Of a stretch of 64,000 bases of DNA, positions 16,933 to 26,593 are shown one piece after another. The notes beneath the pieces were generated by a model. It saw only the letters and a list, made by a program, of their open reading frames with translations. It was not told where the DNA came from and ran no database searches. The translations under genes were made by a program, and so were the position numbers. Position 1 is the stretch's first letter, and every line of letters begins with the position of its first letter. Origin of the DNA: Oceanihabitans sp. 2_MG-2023 (GTDB lineage: Bacteria; Bacteroidota; Bacteroidia; Flavobacteriales; Flavobacteriaceae); contig NZ_JAUOQT010000001.1 in NCBI RefSeq assembly GCF_030547245.1, forward strand, positions 496,001 through 560,000. Reading direction: 5' to 3'.

Positions 16933-17430
16933 TTAATCTAAAGCAGGAATACGTAAAACTTGACCTACATAAATTTTATCAGGGTGCTCTAACATTGGTT
17001 TGTTAGCTTCAAAAATTACAGGGTATTTCATTGCATTACCATAATAAGTTTTAGCAATTTTACCTAAAGTATCTCCACTTACAACTGCGTGAAATTGCGC
17101 TTCTGGTTCTACATTCTCTACAGTCATTTGATCATCTACTGTTGCAATACCAGCGCTGTTACCAACTACTAATATTACTTTTTCTCTAGTTGCTTGATCA
17201 TAAGCCATACCAGAAATAGTCGCTGCATCGTCGTCGATAAATACCGATAAATCTTCTACTTGAAGGTCTAAATCTCTAACTGTTCCTTCTAATCTTCTAG
17301 CTACTAATGCTTCTTCTTTTAATTCTTCGGCATTTGCTGCTGCTAATTTTTCAGCAGCCTCTTCTTCCGTAGTTTTTCCAATTCCGAAAACTTTTGCTCC
17401 TGCATTTTTAATAAATGAAAATAATCCCAT
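16933..17430 (-). CDS. lysM: BON-LysM protein (potassium-binding protein Kbp/YgaU-like)
   Basis: This 165-residue protein joins a BON domain (about residues 50-108, VEDLSVFIDDDAATISGMA) and a C-terminal LysM domain (about 112-164, HAVVSGDTLGKIAKTYYG ... GQVLRIP). The same layout is found in E. coli Kbp (YgaU), a cytosolic K+-binding protein. No signal peptide is visible (start MGLFSFIKNAGAKVFG), consistent with a cytoplasmic location despite the peptidoglycan-binding name of the domain. Confidence 0.9.
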   Translation of the reverse strand: MGLFSFIKNAGAKVFGIGKTTEEEAAEKLAAANAEELKEEALVARRLEGTVRDLDLQVEDLSVFIDDDAATISGMAYDQATREKVILVVGNSAGIATVDDQMTVENVEPEAQFHAVVSGDTLGKIAKTYYGNAMKYPVIFEANKPMLEHPDKIYVGQVLRIPALD

Positions 17431-17535
17431 AATGTGTTTTGTGTTTAATTTTTTGTTAATAATTGTAAAGTTAAAAAAATAGTTCCTAACTACTATTAAT
17501 GTTTACAACTAATGTGCCAAATTCTTATAAAAAGT

Positions 17536-17569
17536 GAAACCGCTTAAAGATTTCTCTTTAAACGGTTTC
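17536..17569 (-). terminator. terminator after the lipoprotein gene at 17595
   Basis: A long hairpin (GAAACCG/CGGTTTC plus TTAAAGA/TCTTTAA with a one-base bulge on each side) lies 26 nt past the lipoprotein stop. A T run follows on the minus strand. Confidence 0.75.
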
Positions 17570-17594
17570 TTAATTAACTAACCAACCAAAATTT

Positions 17595-18548
17595 TTATTT
17601 CGTTCGTGTATTTACACGTATATTTTCTTTTTTATCAGCACGTTGTACACGTTTCTTTTCTGTACTAGATTTTGTTTTATCTGTTGTTGTTCCAGTTTTT
17701 AAATACTGTATATAACCGCTACCTTTAAACTCATACAAAGTACCAGATGCATTATGAAACAGTTCTATAGTACGATCATTAATAACGCTTAATTCAAAAA
17801 ATTCATTGTCAAAATAATCATAATCTAATGTTAATGTTTTTTGGTATATGTTTCCGCTAACATCTCCAATTCCATAAATTCCAGAATAATCCCAATATAA
17901 ATTGTTTGGGTTGGTGCCTGTAGCATCTTGTGAGCTTCTAAAAGTTGCACCATTTCCTCCTGCTAAAAACTGCATAAAGTTTTCATTATCAAACTCATTT
18001 AAAGCTCCATAATTACTTGTATACGTTTTTTCCCAAGCTTCATATTCTTGCATGAAATAATGTATGTTATCGTAAAAAACAAAGTCATAATCAAAATTAG
18101 ATCGTTGGTAACCATGTAAAAAATACGACGTATCTTTATAAGGATTATATAATTCTATAGTGTTATAATCTATTTGAAAAACATCAAAAGTTTCATAACC
18201 ATCTACATCATGATCTACATCTAAAATCATATCATAAGCATCATAATAACCTACAGTAATACCAAACCCGTTACCTTGACTTCCAATTCCTACTAGGTTA
18301 TTGTTCGCGTACATCAATCCATTTCTAAAAGATACTGTAAATGCAGTTTGTAAAAAACGTGTTTCGCCATATCCTAAAGTTTGATTAATATCTACGTACC
18401 ACAACTCATAAGAACCTAATAATTGGTTTAATGAAATTGTTGGAGTTGGGTTATTATTGTAATCGTCTACATAAACATCTTCATGATAACATGAGGTGAA
18501 TACTAATGCTATTATAGCAAATACTGAAAGTAATTTTGTCGTCTTCAT
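17595..18548 (-). CDS. conserved flavobacterial lipoprotein of unknown function
   Basis: A signal peptide with lipobox (FTSC, Cys20) starts this 317-residue protein. The mature part is rich in Tyr, Asp and Asn with repeated beta-strand-like stretches (TISLNQLLGSYELWYVDIN, LYWDYSGIYGIGDVSGNIYQ, VINDRTIELFHNASGTLYEF), recalling lipocalin-like lipoproteins. The last 30 residues are very basic and unlike the rest. I recognise the family as widespread in Flavobacteriaceae but know of no function. It has its own terminator and diverges from gpsA. Confidence 0.75.
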   Translation of the reverse strand: MKTTKLLSVFAIIALVFTSCYHEDVYVDDYNNNPTPTISLNQLLGSYELWYVDINQTLGYGETRFLQTAFTVSFRNGLMYANNNLVGIGSQGNGFGITVGYYDAYDMILDVDHDVDGYETFDVFQIDYNTIELYNPYKDTSYFLHGYQRSNFDYDFVFYDNIHYFMQEYEAWEKTYTSNYGALNEFDNENFMQFLAGGNGATFRSSQDATGTNPNNLYWDYSGIYGIGDVSGNIYQKTLTLDYDYFDNEFFELSVINDRTIELFHNASGTLYEFKGSGYIQYLKTGTTTDKTKSSTEKKRVQRADKKENIRVNTRTK

Positions 18549-18674
18549 AATCTAGCGTTTTAAAGTTAATACTTTTAGGTATTCAAAACGTATGCCAAAA
18601 AACACAAACACCTAATTAACAGCGCGTTACAATGAGTAATATTTTGCTTATTTTTGAAATTCTAATAATTACGT

Positions 18675-18692
18675 TTTCCGTAGTCACGGAAA
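18675..18692. repeat. TTTCCGT-N4-ACGGAAA hairpin before gpsA
   Basis: A perfect 7-bp inverted repeat (18675-18681 with 18686-18692, loop AGTC) sits 19 nt before the gpsA ATG and downstream of a possible -7 box TATTTTTG (18649-18656), so it would be in the leader of the mRNA. Same family as 10853 and 49691. Confidence 0.6.
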
Positions 18693-18711
18693 TTAAAAAG
18701 AAATATTTTTA

Positions 18712-19713
18712 ATGAGTACACCTTTAAAATATGCTGTTTTTGGTAGCGGAAGTTGGGCAACTGCAATTGTAAAAATGCTATGTGAAAACCAACAAGAAGT
18801 TGGCTGGTACATGCGAAGCGTTTATATAAAAGAACACCTATTAAAAGAAAAACATAACCCAAGCTATTTAAGCTCTGTGGAGTTTCATTTAGAGCAGTTA
18901 AAACTTAGTAATGATATAAATGAAATGGCTGCTTATGCAGATGTTCTTATTTTTGTAATTCCTTCTGCTTTTATGCATTCGGAATTAGAAAAACTAACCC
19001 ATACTATTAAAGATAAAATAATAGTATCTGCTGTTAAAGGTATTATACCAGAAACCGGAAAACTAGTTGGCGAGCATTTTCATGACGTATATAAAGTACC
19101 TTTTGAAAACATAGGGGTTATTGCAGGACCGTGTCATGCCGAAGAGGTTGCGCTAGAGCGTTTGTCTTACTTAACCATTTCTTGTGCAGACCAAGAAAAA
19201 GCACAAAACATAGCAAATGCGCTGTCTAGCGATTATATTAAAACCAAAATTAGCGATGATGTAATTGGTATAGAGTATGCTGTAATGCTTAAAAATATTT
19301 ACGCTATTGCAGCAGGAATTGCTCATGGATTAGGTTATGGTGATAATTTTCAGAGTGTACTTATGAGTAATGCTATTCGTGAAATGAAACGTTTTATGAA
19401 AAAAATGCACAAAATGAAACGTAACATTAACAACTCTGCATATTTAGGCGATTTATTAGTAACTGGCTACTCTGTTTTTTCAAGAAATCGCATGTTTGGA
19501 AATATGATAGGTAAAGGGTACACTGTAAAATCTGCACAAATGGAAATGAATATGATTGCCGAAGGTTATTATGCTACGAAATCTGCTCATTTACTAAATC
19601 AAAAAAATAAAAAGAAAACGCAACTACCAATAATAAATGCAGTTTATGAAATTTTATATGAAGGTAAAGACGCTAAAAAAGTGTTTAAAAAACTAACAGA
19701 TAAGTTAAACTAA
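18712..19713 (+). CDS. gpsA: NAD(P)-dependent glycerol-3-phosphate dehydrogenase
   Basis: GpsA reduces dihydroxyacetone phosphate to sn-glycerol-3-phosphate, the phospholipid backbone. At 333 aa it fits the family. The nucleotide fold opens with FGSGSWATAIVKML (GxGxxA, from residue 9), the GVIAGPCHAEEV and EYAVMLKNIYAIAAGIAHGLGYGDN segments carry the substrate site with the catalytic lysine of LKN, and RNRMFG follows. The start ATG 18712 is well placed. Confidence 0.95.
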   Translation: MSTPLKYAVFGSGSWATAIVKMLCENQQEVGWYMRSVYIKEHLLKEKHNPSYLSSVEFHLEQLKLSNDINEMAAYADVLIFVIPSAFMHSELEKLTHTIKDKIIVSAVKGIIPETGKLVGEHFHDVYKVPFENIGVIAGPCHAEEVALERLSYLTISCADQEKAQNIANALSSDYIKTKISDDVIGIEYAVMLKNIYAIAAGIAHGLGYGDNFQSVLMSNAIREMKRFMKKMHKMKRNINNSAYLGDLLVTGYSVFSRNRMFGNMIGKGYTVKSAQMEMNMIAEGYYATKSAHLLNQKNKKKTQLPIINAVYEILYEGKDAKKVFKKLTDKLN

Positions 19714-19756
19714 GTCTTAATAAAAAACGTTTACTTTTTAAAATTTATTACTATTT

Positions 19757-19832
19757 GGGCGTTACCTAAAGGTCGCGCTTTTCGTTATATCTTTTGCCAA
19801 AAGCAAAAGGATGCCACTACAATCGCTAACGC
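19757..19832. repeat. short copy of the palindromic intergenic repeat family
   Basis: This 76-nt element has ends GGGCGTTA ... TAACGC (19759-19764 pair with 19827-19832) and a central hairpin CTTTTGC/GCAAAAG (19791-19797 with 19803-19809). Its conserved strings match the inverse complement of 99-265. It lies in the 135-nt gap between gpsA and the convergent gene at 19849; no clear T-run terminator is present. I recall similar sequences as frequent intergenic repeats in Flavobacteriaceae. Confidence 0.65.
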
Positions 19833-19848
19833 ACTTAACGTAGCACCT

Positions 19849-20244
19849 TTATTTTACTAAAATCCCTTTTACCTGCATTAATGGTATCGCTTGTAAAGCC
19901 TTTAAGTTAATGGTGTTTTTTCTAAACGTGTAGATTTTATCAAACATGGTATTACCTTCAAAAAAAGACACTTTAAACTGGTTGTTTATAGCAAATAATT
20001 CTTCTTGCATTAACTCTATTTTTGCATAACTTTTTCGAGGGAGCTTGTCAAGTTTTTTTCTAAAAATGGAGGTCATTTTATCTTCCGAATACCCACTAGT
20101 AACAATAAGTATCATTTCTAGATCGACATCTTTATCATTAATAATGTATGCGTTCCAATCTTGGGTTTTATATACATCATTGTATTCATTTACAACGGCA
20201 AGGTAAACACCTTCTACTTTTGGAATATCAATATCTTTTTTCAT
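19849..20244 (-). CDS. conserved flavobacterial hypothetical protein
   Basis: This 131-residue soluble protein has no signal peptide or known motif. It reads as alternating beta strands (VYLAVVNEYNDVY, DLEMILIVTSGY, KTINLKALQAIPLM). I recall relatives that carry the label phenylalanyl-tRNA synthetase alpha, but it has no synthetase motif and the real pheS is at 27267, so that name should not be used. It is the last gene of the efflux operon, 17 nt after tetR. Confidence 0.7.
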   Translation of the reverse strand: MKKDIDIPKVEGVYLAVVNEYNDVYKTQDWNAYIINDKDVDLEMILIVTSGYSEDKMTSIFRKKLDKLPRKSYAKIELMQEELFAINNQFKVSFFEGNTMFDKIYTFRKNTINLKALQAIPLMQVKGILVK

Positions 20245-20261
20245 AGTACAAAAATAGGAAA

Positions 20262-20837
20262 CTATACCAAATAAGAATTAGAATAAGTACTCGTAATTAT
20301 TCCTTTTAAATTATAAATTACTAAATGCTTAAAAAGGGCTTCCTTAGTGTATAATTCAAATAAATTATTGTTTTTAAAAAGAAGTGTATCCAATCTAAAA
20401 AAGTAAGCCTTTATCATTAATTCTAGATTTACCTCCTGTTTTATAGCTCCAGCTCTTTGTGCTTTCTGGAGTAGATTAAATACGAGGATAGTAGATACTT
20501 CTTCTGTAAAATCATCAAAAACCTTACCTGCTTTCGGATAATATTTTTGTAAATCAAAAAGAAAAGAGGGTGTAAAGTATTTTAAATACGTAAACCCTCT
20601 TTTATAAATTAACACTACACACAAAATAGGATCGTTGGTATTGCTACTAATAATCCTATTTATATCTTCTTTATACGTATTTAATAAACGCTCTAAACTA
20701 GAAGTTACTAGCGCTTCTTTAGTCTCAAAAAACGTATAAATTGTTTTTTTAGATATACCAAGCGCATTTGCTATTTCGTCTAAAGTTACATGCTTGCTAC
20801 CTAGTTGTGTAAACTTTGCAATCGAGCATTCTAACAA
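20262..20837 (-). CDS. TetR-family regulator with an apparent early nonsense codon
   Basis: The product has a TetR-type helix-turn-helix (VTLDEIANALGISKKTIYTFFETKEALV) and a helical ligand domain. The open frame begins at TTG 20837. Upstream and in frame is ATG (20853-20855) ATT ACT AAA GCA TAA, which would read MITKA-stop-LLECSIAKF. Relatives usually begin MITK.ELL, so TAA at 20838-20840 looks like a GAA-to-TAA change in codon 6. The ATG is 11 nt after the channel-gene stop, the expected operon spacing. Translation may restart at the adjacent TTG and keep the DNA-binding domain nearly whole, or the repressor may be lost or reduced. A sequencing error is possible. Confidence 0.8.
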   Translation of the reverse strand: MLECSIAKFTQLGSKHVTLDEIANALGISKKTIYTFFETKEALVTSSLERLLNTYKEDINRIISSNTNDPILCVVLIYKRGFTYLKYFTPSFLFDLQKYYPKAGKVFDDFTEEVSTILVFNLLQKAQRAGAIKQEVNLELMIKAYFFRLDTLLFKNNNLFELYTKEALFKHLVIYNLKGIITSTYSNSYLV

Positions 20838-20866
20838 TTATGCTTTAGTAATCATTTTAATTTATT

Positions 20867-22285
20867 TTATCTCCATCCACCACCAAGTGCTTCATACAAA
20901 TCTACAATAGACACTAATTGCTGTAATTGACTATCTATAATATTAAGTTCTGCACTTAAAGCGCTTTGTCTTGCTGTTAATAAATCTAAATAGTTAGCAT
21001 ATCCATTTTTAAGTAGTTCTTCCGAGTTTGCTTCGGCAGTACGCAAAGCTTCCACTTCATTTTTTCGAAATACAAACTTTTTAGTTTCGGCTTCATAAGA
21101 AAATAATGCATTAGACACTTCGTTTCCTGCAACTAATAATGTCTTTTTAAACTGAAGCAAAGCTTGTTCCTGTTGTGCAATTGCAACTTCTTTTTGTGTT
21201 TTAAGTGCTCTTTGATTTAGAATGGGTTGTGTTAATCCTCCTACAACCGTTGCAAATAAAGAGTTAACATTAAGTAACTTATCCAACTCTAGGCTTTGTA
21301 ATCCACCAGAAGCTGTTAATGTTAACGAAGGATATAAGTTACTATTTGCTACATTAGTTAACTCAAAAGATTGTATTAAACCATATTCGGCAGCCATTAC
21401 ATCTGGTCTATTACTAAGTAATACTGCTGGCAAACCAAGTGTAATATCTTGATCTATTTTTTGAATATCTAAACGGCTTCTTTCATAATTTTGTGGCCCT
21501 TTACCTAGTAGAATACTTAAAGTGTTTTCTGTTGTAAAAATAGCAGTTTCAATATCCACTTGTAATGCTCTAGCACTATTATATTGCGCTATGTTTTGAT
21601 CTACAGCAACTTGCGTTACTTGACCTGCTTCTTTTAATGCTTTAATAGTGGCTACACCGCTTTCTCTTGTTGCAATGGTTTGCTTTGTTATTTCTAACTG
21701 TGCATCTAATGCTAATAAACTATAATAGGTATTAGCAATACTTGAAATTAATTGTGTTTTTACTAATTGATGTCCTGCTACACTTTGTAAGTAAGCCGCT
21801 TGTGTTGCTCTTTTATTACTACGTACTTTCCCCCAAAGATCTGCTTCCCAAGATAGGTTTGCTGTAATATCGTAGGTATCTGTTCCTCCACTAAATAAAG
21901 ATCCAAATTGACTATTTTCTGAAAACTCTTGACGTGTATAGTTTGGCCCAGCACTTAAAGTTGGTAAATAACCTGCTTTCCCTTGTTTTGCATATGCTTC
22001 AGCAGCTATTATTTGCTGAAGTGCAATTCGAACATCCATATTATTCTGTAAACCTTCTTCAATATACTGTTGAAGGTATTGGTCTGTAAACAAGTTTCTC
22101 CAGGACACATCTGCAATAGAAATACTGTCTGTTGGTAAATTATCGGTTCTATAAAGCGCTTCCGTTTCGGTATTCAATTCTGGTCTCACGTAATCTTGAG
22201 CTACAAAACAGCTTTGAAGTGTTAACACAACAACTAATAATAAAGCACCTGTACTAAAATTTTTATGGTTTATAATGGTTTTCAT
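20867..22285 (-). CDS. RND efflux outer-membrane channel (TolC/OprM family lipoprotein)
   Basis: This is the outer-membrane exit duct of the tripartite pump. From ATG 22285 it is 472 aa. The lipobox LTLQSC (Cys26) is typical of OprM/NodT-type channels, and two OEP repeats follow (about residues 60-250 and 275-465), with NMDVRIALQQI, AKQGKAGYLPTLS and NRPDVMAAEYGL as landmarks. A TTG start at 22300 would overlap the pump gene and is less likely. It ends 11 nt before the original tetR start. Confidence 0.92.
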   Translation of the reverse strand: MKTIINHKNFSTGALLLVVVLTLQSCFVAQDYVRPELNTETEALYRTDNLPTDSISIADVSWRNLFTDQYLQQYIEEGLQNNMDVRIALQQIIAAEAYAKQGKAGYLPTLSAGPNYTRQEFSENSQFGSLFSGGTDTYDITANLSWEADLWGKVRSNKRATQAAYLQSVAGHQLVKTQLISSIANTYYSLLALDAQLEITKQTIATRESGVATIKALKEAGQVTQVAVDQNIAQYNSARALQVDIETAIFTTENTLSILLGKGPQNYERSRLDIQKIDQDITLGLPAVLLSNRPDVMAAEYGLIQSFELTNVANSNLYPSLTLTASGGLQSLELDKLLNVNSLFATVVGGLTQPILNQRALKTQKEVAIAQQEQALLQFKKTLLVAGNEVSNALFSYEAETKKFVFRKNEVEALRTAEANSEELLKNGYANYLDLLTARQSALSAELNIIDSQLQQLVSIVDLYEALGGGWR

Positions 22286-22289
22286 CGTT

Positions 22290-25200
22290 TTATTCTTCAA
22301 TAGTTTGTACTGCTGGTTTACTAGAAATTTTTTCTTGTAACCACTGAAATAGTATAAATAAAATAGGAATTACAAAAACTCCTAAAAGTGTTCCAATTAA
22401 CATGCCTCCTGCTGCTCCTGTACCAATGGAGTTGTTTCCTTCAGAACCAACACCTTTTGCTAATACTAATGGCATTAAACCTAGAATAAAGGCAAACGAT
22501 GTCATTAAAATTGGACGTAAACGGGATTTTGCTCCATGGATTGCAGCATCTACAATGCTCTCCCCATTTTTTCTTCGCTGCAAAGCAAACTCAACAATAA
22601 GTATGGCATTTTTAGCTAACAGACCAATAAGCATGATTAAAGCAATTTGGAAATAAATGTTGTTTTCTAACCCGAAAAACTTTGTACTTATATAGGCTCC
22701 AAATACACCAAATGGCAAGGATAAAACCACTGCAAATGGGAGTAAGTAACTTTCGTATTGTGCACTTAATAAGAAATACACAAATAGAATACTTAAAATA
22801 AAGATAAAGGTCGTTTGGCTTCCTGCATTTACCTCTTCACGTGTTAAACCAGAATAAGCAACGGTATAATTACTTGGTAGTTTTGCTACTTCTTCTTCAA
22901 TAACTCGAATCGCATCCCCTGTACTGTAACCATCATTTGTTGCTCCTGTTATGCTTGTTGAATTAAATAAGTTAAAACGCGTTACCGATTGCGGACCATA
23001 CACACGTTTTAAAGTTACAAACTGTGTAATCGGTGTCATTTCGCCACTATCGGTTCTTACATACATGCTGTTTAACGCACTTTTATCTGCTCTATCTTCT
23101 GGTAATGCTTGAATATATACTCTAAATTGTTTTCCAAATCTTGAAAAATCCGAAGCATAAATCCCTCCAATATATCCTTGTAAAGTTGAAAAAATACTAG
23201 TTACCGAAACTCCTTTTTCTTTTGCTAATGGTACATTAACTTCCATTTCGTATTGTGGATAATTTGTACTAAAAGAAGAGGTTGCGTATTTAATTTCTGG
23301 ATGACTCATTAAAGCCATAGAGAATTCTTTATTCGCTTTGTCTAAATCGGCAAACTCGCCACCAAATTTATCTAATAGATTAATTTCGAAACCTGAAGCA
23401 TTTCCAAAACCACGTATACTTGGTGGTGAAAAAAATATAATTTTGGCTTCTGGAATAGTAGCTGCAATACCAAATAACTTACCCGTTAAAGCTTGTACAG
23501 AAAGTGAGGGGTCTTCACGTTCGCTCCAATCTTCCAATTTAATAATACCAAAACCATAATTACTACCAGCTCCAGAAATTAAACTTCTACCTTTAATAAA
23601 ATTAACACCTACAATACCTTCTAGTCCTTCAATTTTATTATATAAATCTTTAGATACCGCATTGGTTCTATCTAATGAAGCTCCTGGTGGTAATTCAATA
23701 TTTGCAAAAATAATTCCTCTATCTTCATTAGGTACAAAACCTGTTGGTGTTGTTGTAGACGCCCAGTAAATTCCAACTCCGGCAATAATTAATAATAATA
23801 CCGAAACAAATTTTCTTTTGTATAAAAACTGAAGTGATTTACCGTAACGCTCGACTGTAGCATTAAATCCACGATTGAATAACGTATAAAAGCGTTTTAA
23901 TGGGCTCTTACCTTTTAGTTCTTCATCTTCTTTATGTTCTTTTAATAATAGAGCACATAATGCTGGACTTAATGTTAAAGCATTTACTGCCGAAATTAGA
24001 ATTGCAATAATTAAAGTAACGCCAAACTGTTCATAAAAAACTCCCGTTGGACCAGTTACAAAAGTCACCGGAATAAATACGGCCGCCATAACTAAAGTAA
24101 TCGAGATGATGGCTCCAGAAATCTCATTCATGGCTGTTAGTGTTGCTTTTTTAGGATTGTGTTCCCCTTCGTCCATTTTAGCATGCACAGCTTCCACAAC
24201 CACAATAGCATCATCTACCACAATACCAATAGCGAGTACTAACGCAAATAGTGTTAAAAGATTAATAGAATATCCAAAAACATTCAAGAAAAAGAAAGTA
24301 CCAATAATAGAAACAGGCACTGCAATTGCCGGAATTAAGGTCGAACGGAAATCTTGCAAGAAAATAAATACAACTAAAAACACCAGTAAGAAGGCTTCTA
24401 ATAACGTGCTTATTACTTTCTCAATAGAAGCATTTAAAAATAAACTCGTATCGTATGGCACAAAAATATCTAAACCTTCTGGAAGATCTACTTTTACCTG
24501 CTCTAAAGTTATCTTTATGTTTTCAATAATCTCTTGTGCATTTGAACCTTTCGTTTGAAAAATCCCCATAAACACTGCAGGATTACCTAAACTCATTGCA
24601 TTAGATGCGTAAGACTGTGCATCTAACTCAATAGTAGCGATATCCTTTAAGCGTAAAAACTCACCGTTCCCTAAAGCTTTAATAACAATGTCACTATATT
24701 GACTTTCATTTTTAAAACGACCGCTATAGGTTAATGTATATGAAAAAGACTCTCCATTATTTTGCCCTAAAGAACCCGCTGCAGCTTCTAAATTTTGTTC
24801 TGCTAAAGCTGCCGAAACATCGGAAGGAATTAAGTTATATGCTGCTAATTTTTCTGGATTTAACCAAATACGCATGGCATAATCTTGTTGTGAGAATAAA
24901 CTAACATCACCAACACCACTAATACGCTGCATAGCAGGAATAACGTTAATATTTAAGTAATTCTGAATAAAAGTAGCGTCGTAATTATCGCTTTCCGAAT
25001 ACATGGCAATAAACATTAATGCACTGGTTTCTTGCTTTTGTGTTACAACTCCCGTTTGCGTTACTTCTGTTGGCAATAATGGCGCAGCTCTTGCTACACG
25101 GTTTTGTACATTTACAGCTGCAATATCTGCATCCATTTCTTGGTCAAAATAAACTGTAATTTCTGCTGTACCTGTATTAGAAGCAGTAGAGGTAATGTAC

Positions 25201-25427
25201 GTCATTCCTTCTACACCATTAATTTGCTCTTCGATAGGAATGATAACACTTTCTAAAACGGTTTCTGCGTTTGCTCCTGTATAATTTGCGGTCACCTTAA
25301 TAGTTGGTGGTGCAATATCTGGATACTCCTCTATAGGTAAACTAGTGATACTGATAACACCTAGCATAACTATTATAATAGAGATTACTGTTGAAAGCAC
25401 TGGTCTTTCAATAAATGTTTTTAACAT
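22290..25427 (-). CDS. RND efflux pump inner-membrane transporter (HAE1, AcrB-like)
   Basis: This proton-driven exporter has 1045 aa and the full AcrB plan: one N-terminal helix (FIERPVLSTVISIII), a periplasmic porter domain, six helices, a second periplasmic domain and the last five helices. The proton-relay pair is present in LAIGIVVDDAIVVVEAV (Asp405, Asp406). Family members expel hydrophobic drugs, dyes, bile salts or solvents. It lies between adaptor (22-nt gap) and channel. Confidence 0.96.
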   Translation of the reverse strand: MLKTFIERPVLSTVISIIIVMLGVISITSLPIEEYPDIAPPTIKVTANYTGANAETVLESVIIPIEEQINGVEGMTYITSTASNTGTAEITVYFDQEMDADIAAVNVQNRVARAAPLLPTEVTQTGVVTQKQETSALMFIAMYSESDNYDATFIQNYLNINVIPAMQRISGVGDVSLFSQQDYAMRIWLNPEKLAAYNLIPSDVSAALAEQNLEAAAGSLGQNNGESFSYTLTYSGRFKNESQYSDIVIKALGNGEFLRLKDIATIELDAQSYASNAMSLGNPAVFMGIFQTKGSNAQEIIENIKITLEQVKVDLPEGLDIFVPYDTSLFLNASIEKVISTLLEAFLLVFLVVFIFLQDFRSTLIPAIAVPVSIIGTFFFLNVFGYSINLLTLFALVLAIGIVVDDAIVVVEAVHAKMDEGEHNPKKATLTAMNEISGAIISITLVMAAVFIPVTFVTGPTGVFYEQFGVTLIIAILISAVNALTLSPALCALLLKEHKEDEELKGKSPLKRFYTLFNRGFNATVERYGKSLQFLYKRKFVSVLLLIIAGVGIYWASTTTPTGFVPNEDRGIIFANIELPPGASLDRTNAVSKDLYNKIEGLEGIVGVNFIKGRSLISGAGSNYGFGIIKLEDWSEREDPSLSVQALTGKLFGIAATIPEAKIIFFSPPSIRGFGNASGFEINLLDKFGGEFADLDKANKEFSMALMSHPEIKYATSSFSTNYPQYEMEVNVPLAKEKGVSVTSIFSTLQGYIGGIYASDFSRFGKQFRVYIQALPEDRADKSALNSMYVRTDSGEMTPITQFVTLKRVYGPQSVTRFNLFNSTSITGATNDGYSTGDAIRVIEEEVAKLPSNYTVAYSGLTREEVNAGSQTTFIFILSILFVYFLLSAQYESYLLPFAVVLSLPFGVFGAYISTKFFGLENNIYFQIALIMLIGLLAKNAILIVEFALQRRKNGESIVDAAIHGAKSRLRPILMTSFAFILGLMPLVLAKGVGSEGNNSIGTGAAGGMLIGTLLGVFVIPILFILFQWLQEKISSKPAVQTIEE

Positions 25428-25449
25428 GATTAAATATGTTTGTGGTTAA

Positions 25450-26580
25450 CTAGTTTTTAAATAAAGTGGCTATAGGTTTAATAGCTTCATCAAAAGAGGT
25501 TTCTTGAGGAGAAATTTCCATTCCGTTTTTTAATTTACCAACACCAGATATTACAATTTTATCGTTAGCTGTTAAACCAGATTCTACAACGTATAGGTTA
25601 TCTACTGTTCCTTTTATTTTTATAATGGAAGTGGCAATTTTATTATCTTCTACTAGTTTAAAAATCATAATATTTCCTTGTTGTTCAAAAGTAGCAGATT
25701 GTGGTACTACAATAGCATCTTTATACTCAATAGGAAGTCTAATTTTTCCGCTGTTTCCATTGGTTAAAATTTCGTTAGGATTATTAAAAGCAGCTCTAAT
25801 TTGAATGGTTCCTGTACTTTGATTTATTTGTCCTGTACTGGTTTGAATGCGTCCTTTTTCAGAATAAATTTTACCATTAGCTAAAACCAGGCTTAGGTCT
25901 GGCGAGTTTTTAATACGCTCTGCTTTATTTTGACCTTCTGATCTTTGTAAATGGTCTATGTATTGTGCTTCATTAAAACTAAAAAAGGCGTATACTTGAT
26001 CTATTTCGCTAACCGTTGTTAAAGCTGTTGCATCGCTTGGGCTAATTAAAGCGCCTTCTCTAAAGTTTATAGACCCTACATAACCATCTATTGGACTTTT
26101 AATAGTGGCATAACCAATATTTGCAGAAACACCACTTAAAGCAGCCTTTGCTTGTGCTAAATTTGCTTTAGCAGTTTCTAATTGCACAGGGCTAATTATA
26201 TTTTTTTCGACAAGTGGAATCAATTTATCTACCTCCACTTGTGCAACATTAACTTGTGCTTTTGCTGCACCAGCATCTTGACTTAAAGATTGTGTTTCTA
26301 ATTTAAATAAGACTTGTCCTTTGCGTACTTTTTGACCCTCGTCTACATATACTTTTTCGATATATCCAGATGTTTTCGCTCTTACATCAATGTTTACAAT
26401 ACCCTCTATAGTTGCTGGATAATCGGTAAATCCTGTAACAGTTTTCACTTCTAATTGAGATACTGGAAAAGGTGCAGGCGAAGTCTCGGCTGCTGATGGT
26501 TTTTGTTCTGCATTTCCACAGCTTACAATAACTAAGAATAAACCTAGTGTTAGTATGGTATATAAATTATTTTTTTTCAT
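25450..26580 (-). CDS. RND efflux periplasmic adaptor lipoprotein
   Basis: This 376-residue membrane-fusion protein bridges pump and channel. The lipobox IVSC (Cys21) anchors it. The barrel-sandwich (VDEGQKVRKGQVLFKLE and the returning ATIKSPIDGYVGSINFREGALI), a helical hairpin (about 100-150) and the beta-barrel and membrane-proximal domains are all recognisable. It lies 13 nt after the GbsR/MarR gene and 22 nt before the pump gene. Confidence 0.94.
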   Translation of the reverse strand: MKKNNLYTILTLGLFLVIVSCGNAEQKPSAAETSPAPFPVSQLEVKTVTGFTDYPATIEGIVNIDVRAKTSGYIEKVYVDEGQKVRKGQVLFKLETQSLSQDAGAAKAQVNVAQVEVDKLIPLVEKNIISPVQLETAKANLAQAKAALSGVSANIGYATIKSPIDGYVGSINFREGALISPSDATALTTVSEIDQVYAFFSFNEAQYIDHLQRSEGQNKAERIKNSPDLSLVLANGKIYSEKGRIQTSTGQINQSTGTIQIRAAFNNPNEILTNGNSGKIRLPIEYKDAIVVPQSATFEQQGNIMIFKLVEDNKIATSIIKIKGTVDNLYVVESGLTANDKIVISGVGKLKNGMEISPQETSFDEAIKPIATLFKN

Positions 26581-26593
26581 TTTGGATAGGACT

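Noticed and set aside
19849-20244. Phenylalanyl-tRNA synthetase alpha label for the 131-aa gene
   Set aside because: No synthetase motif; the genuine pheS is at 27267-28286. The label is probably a carried-over misannotation.
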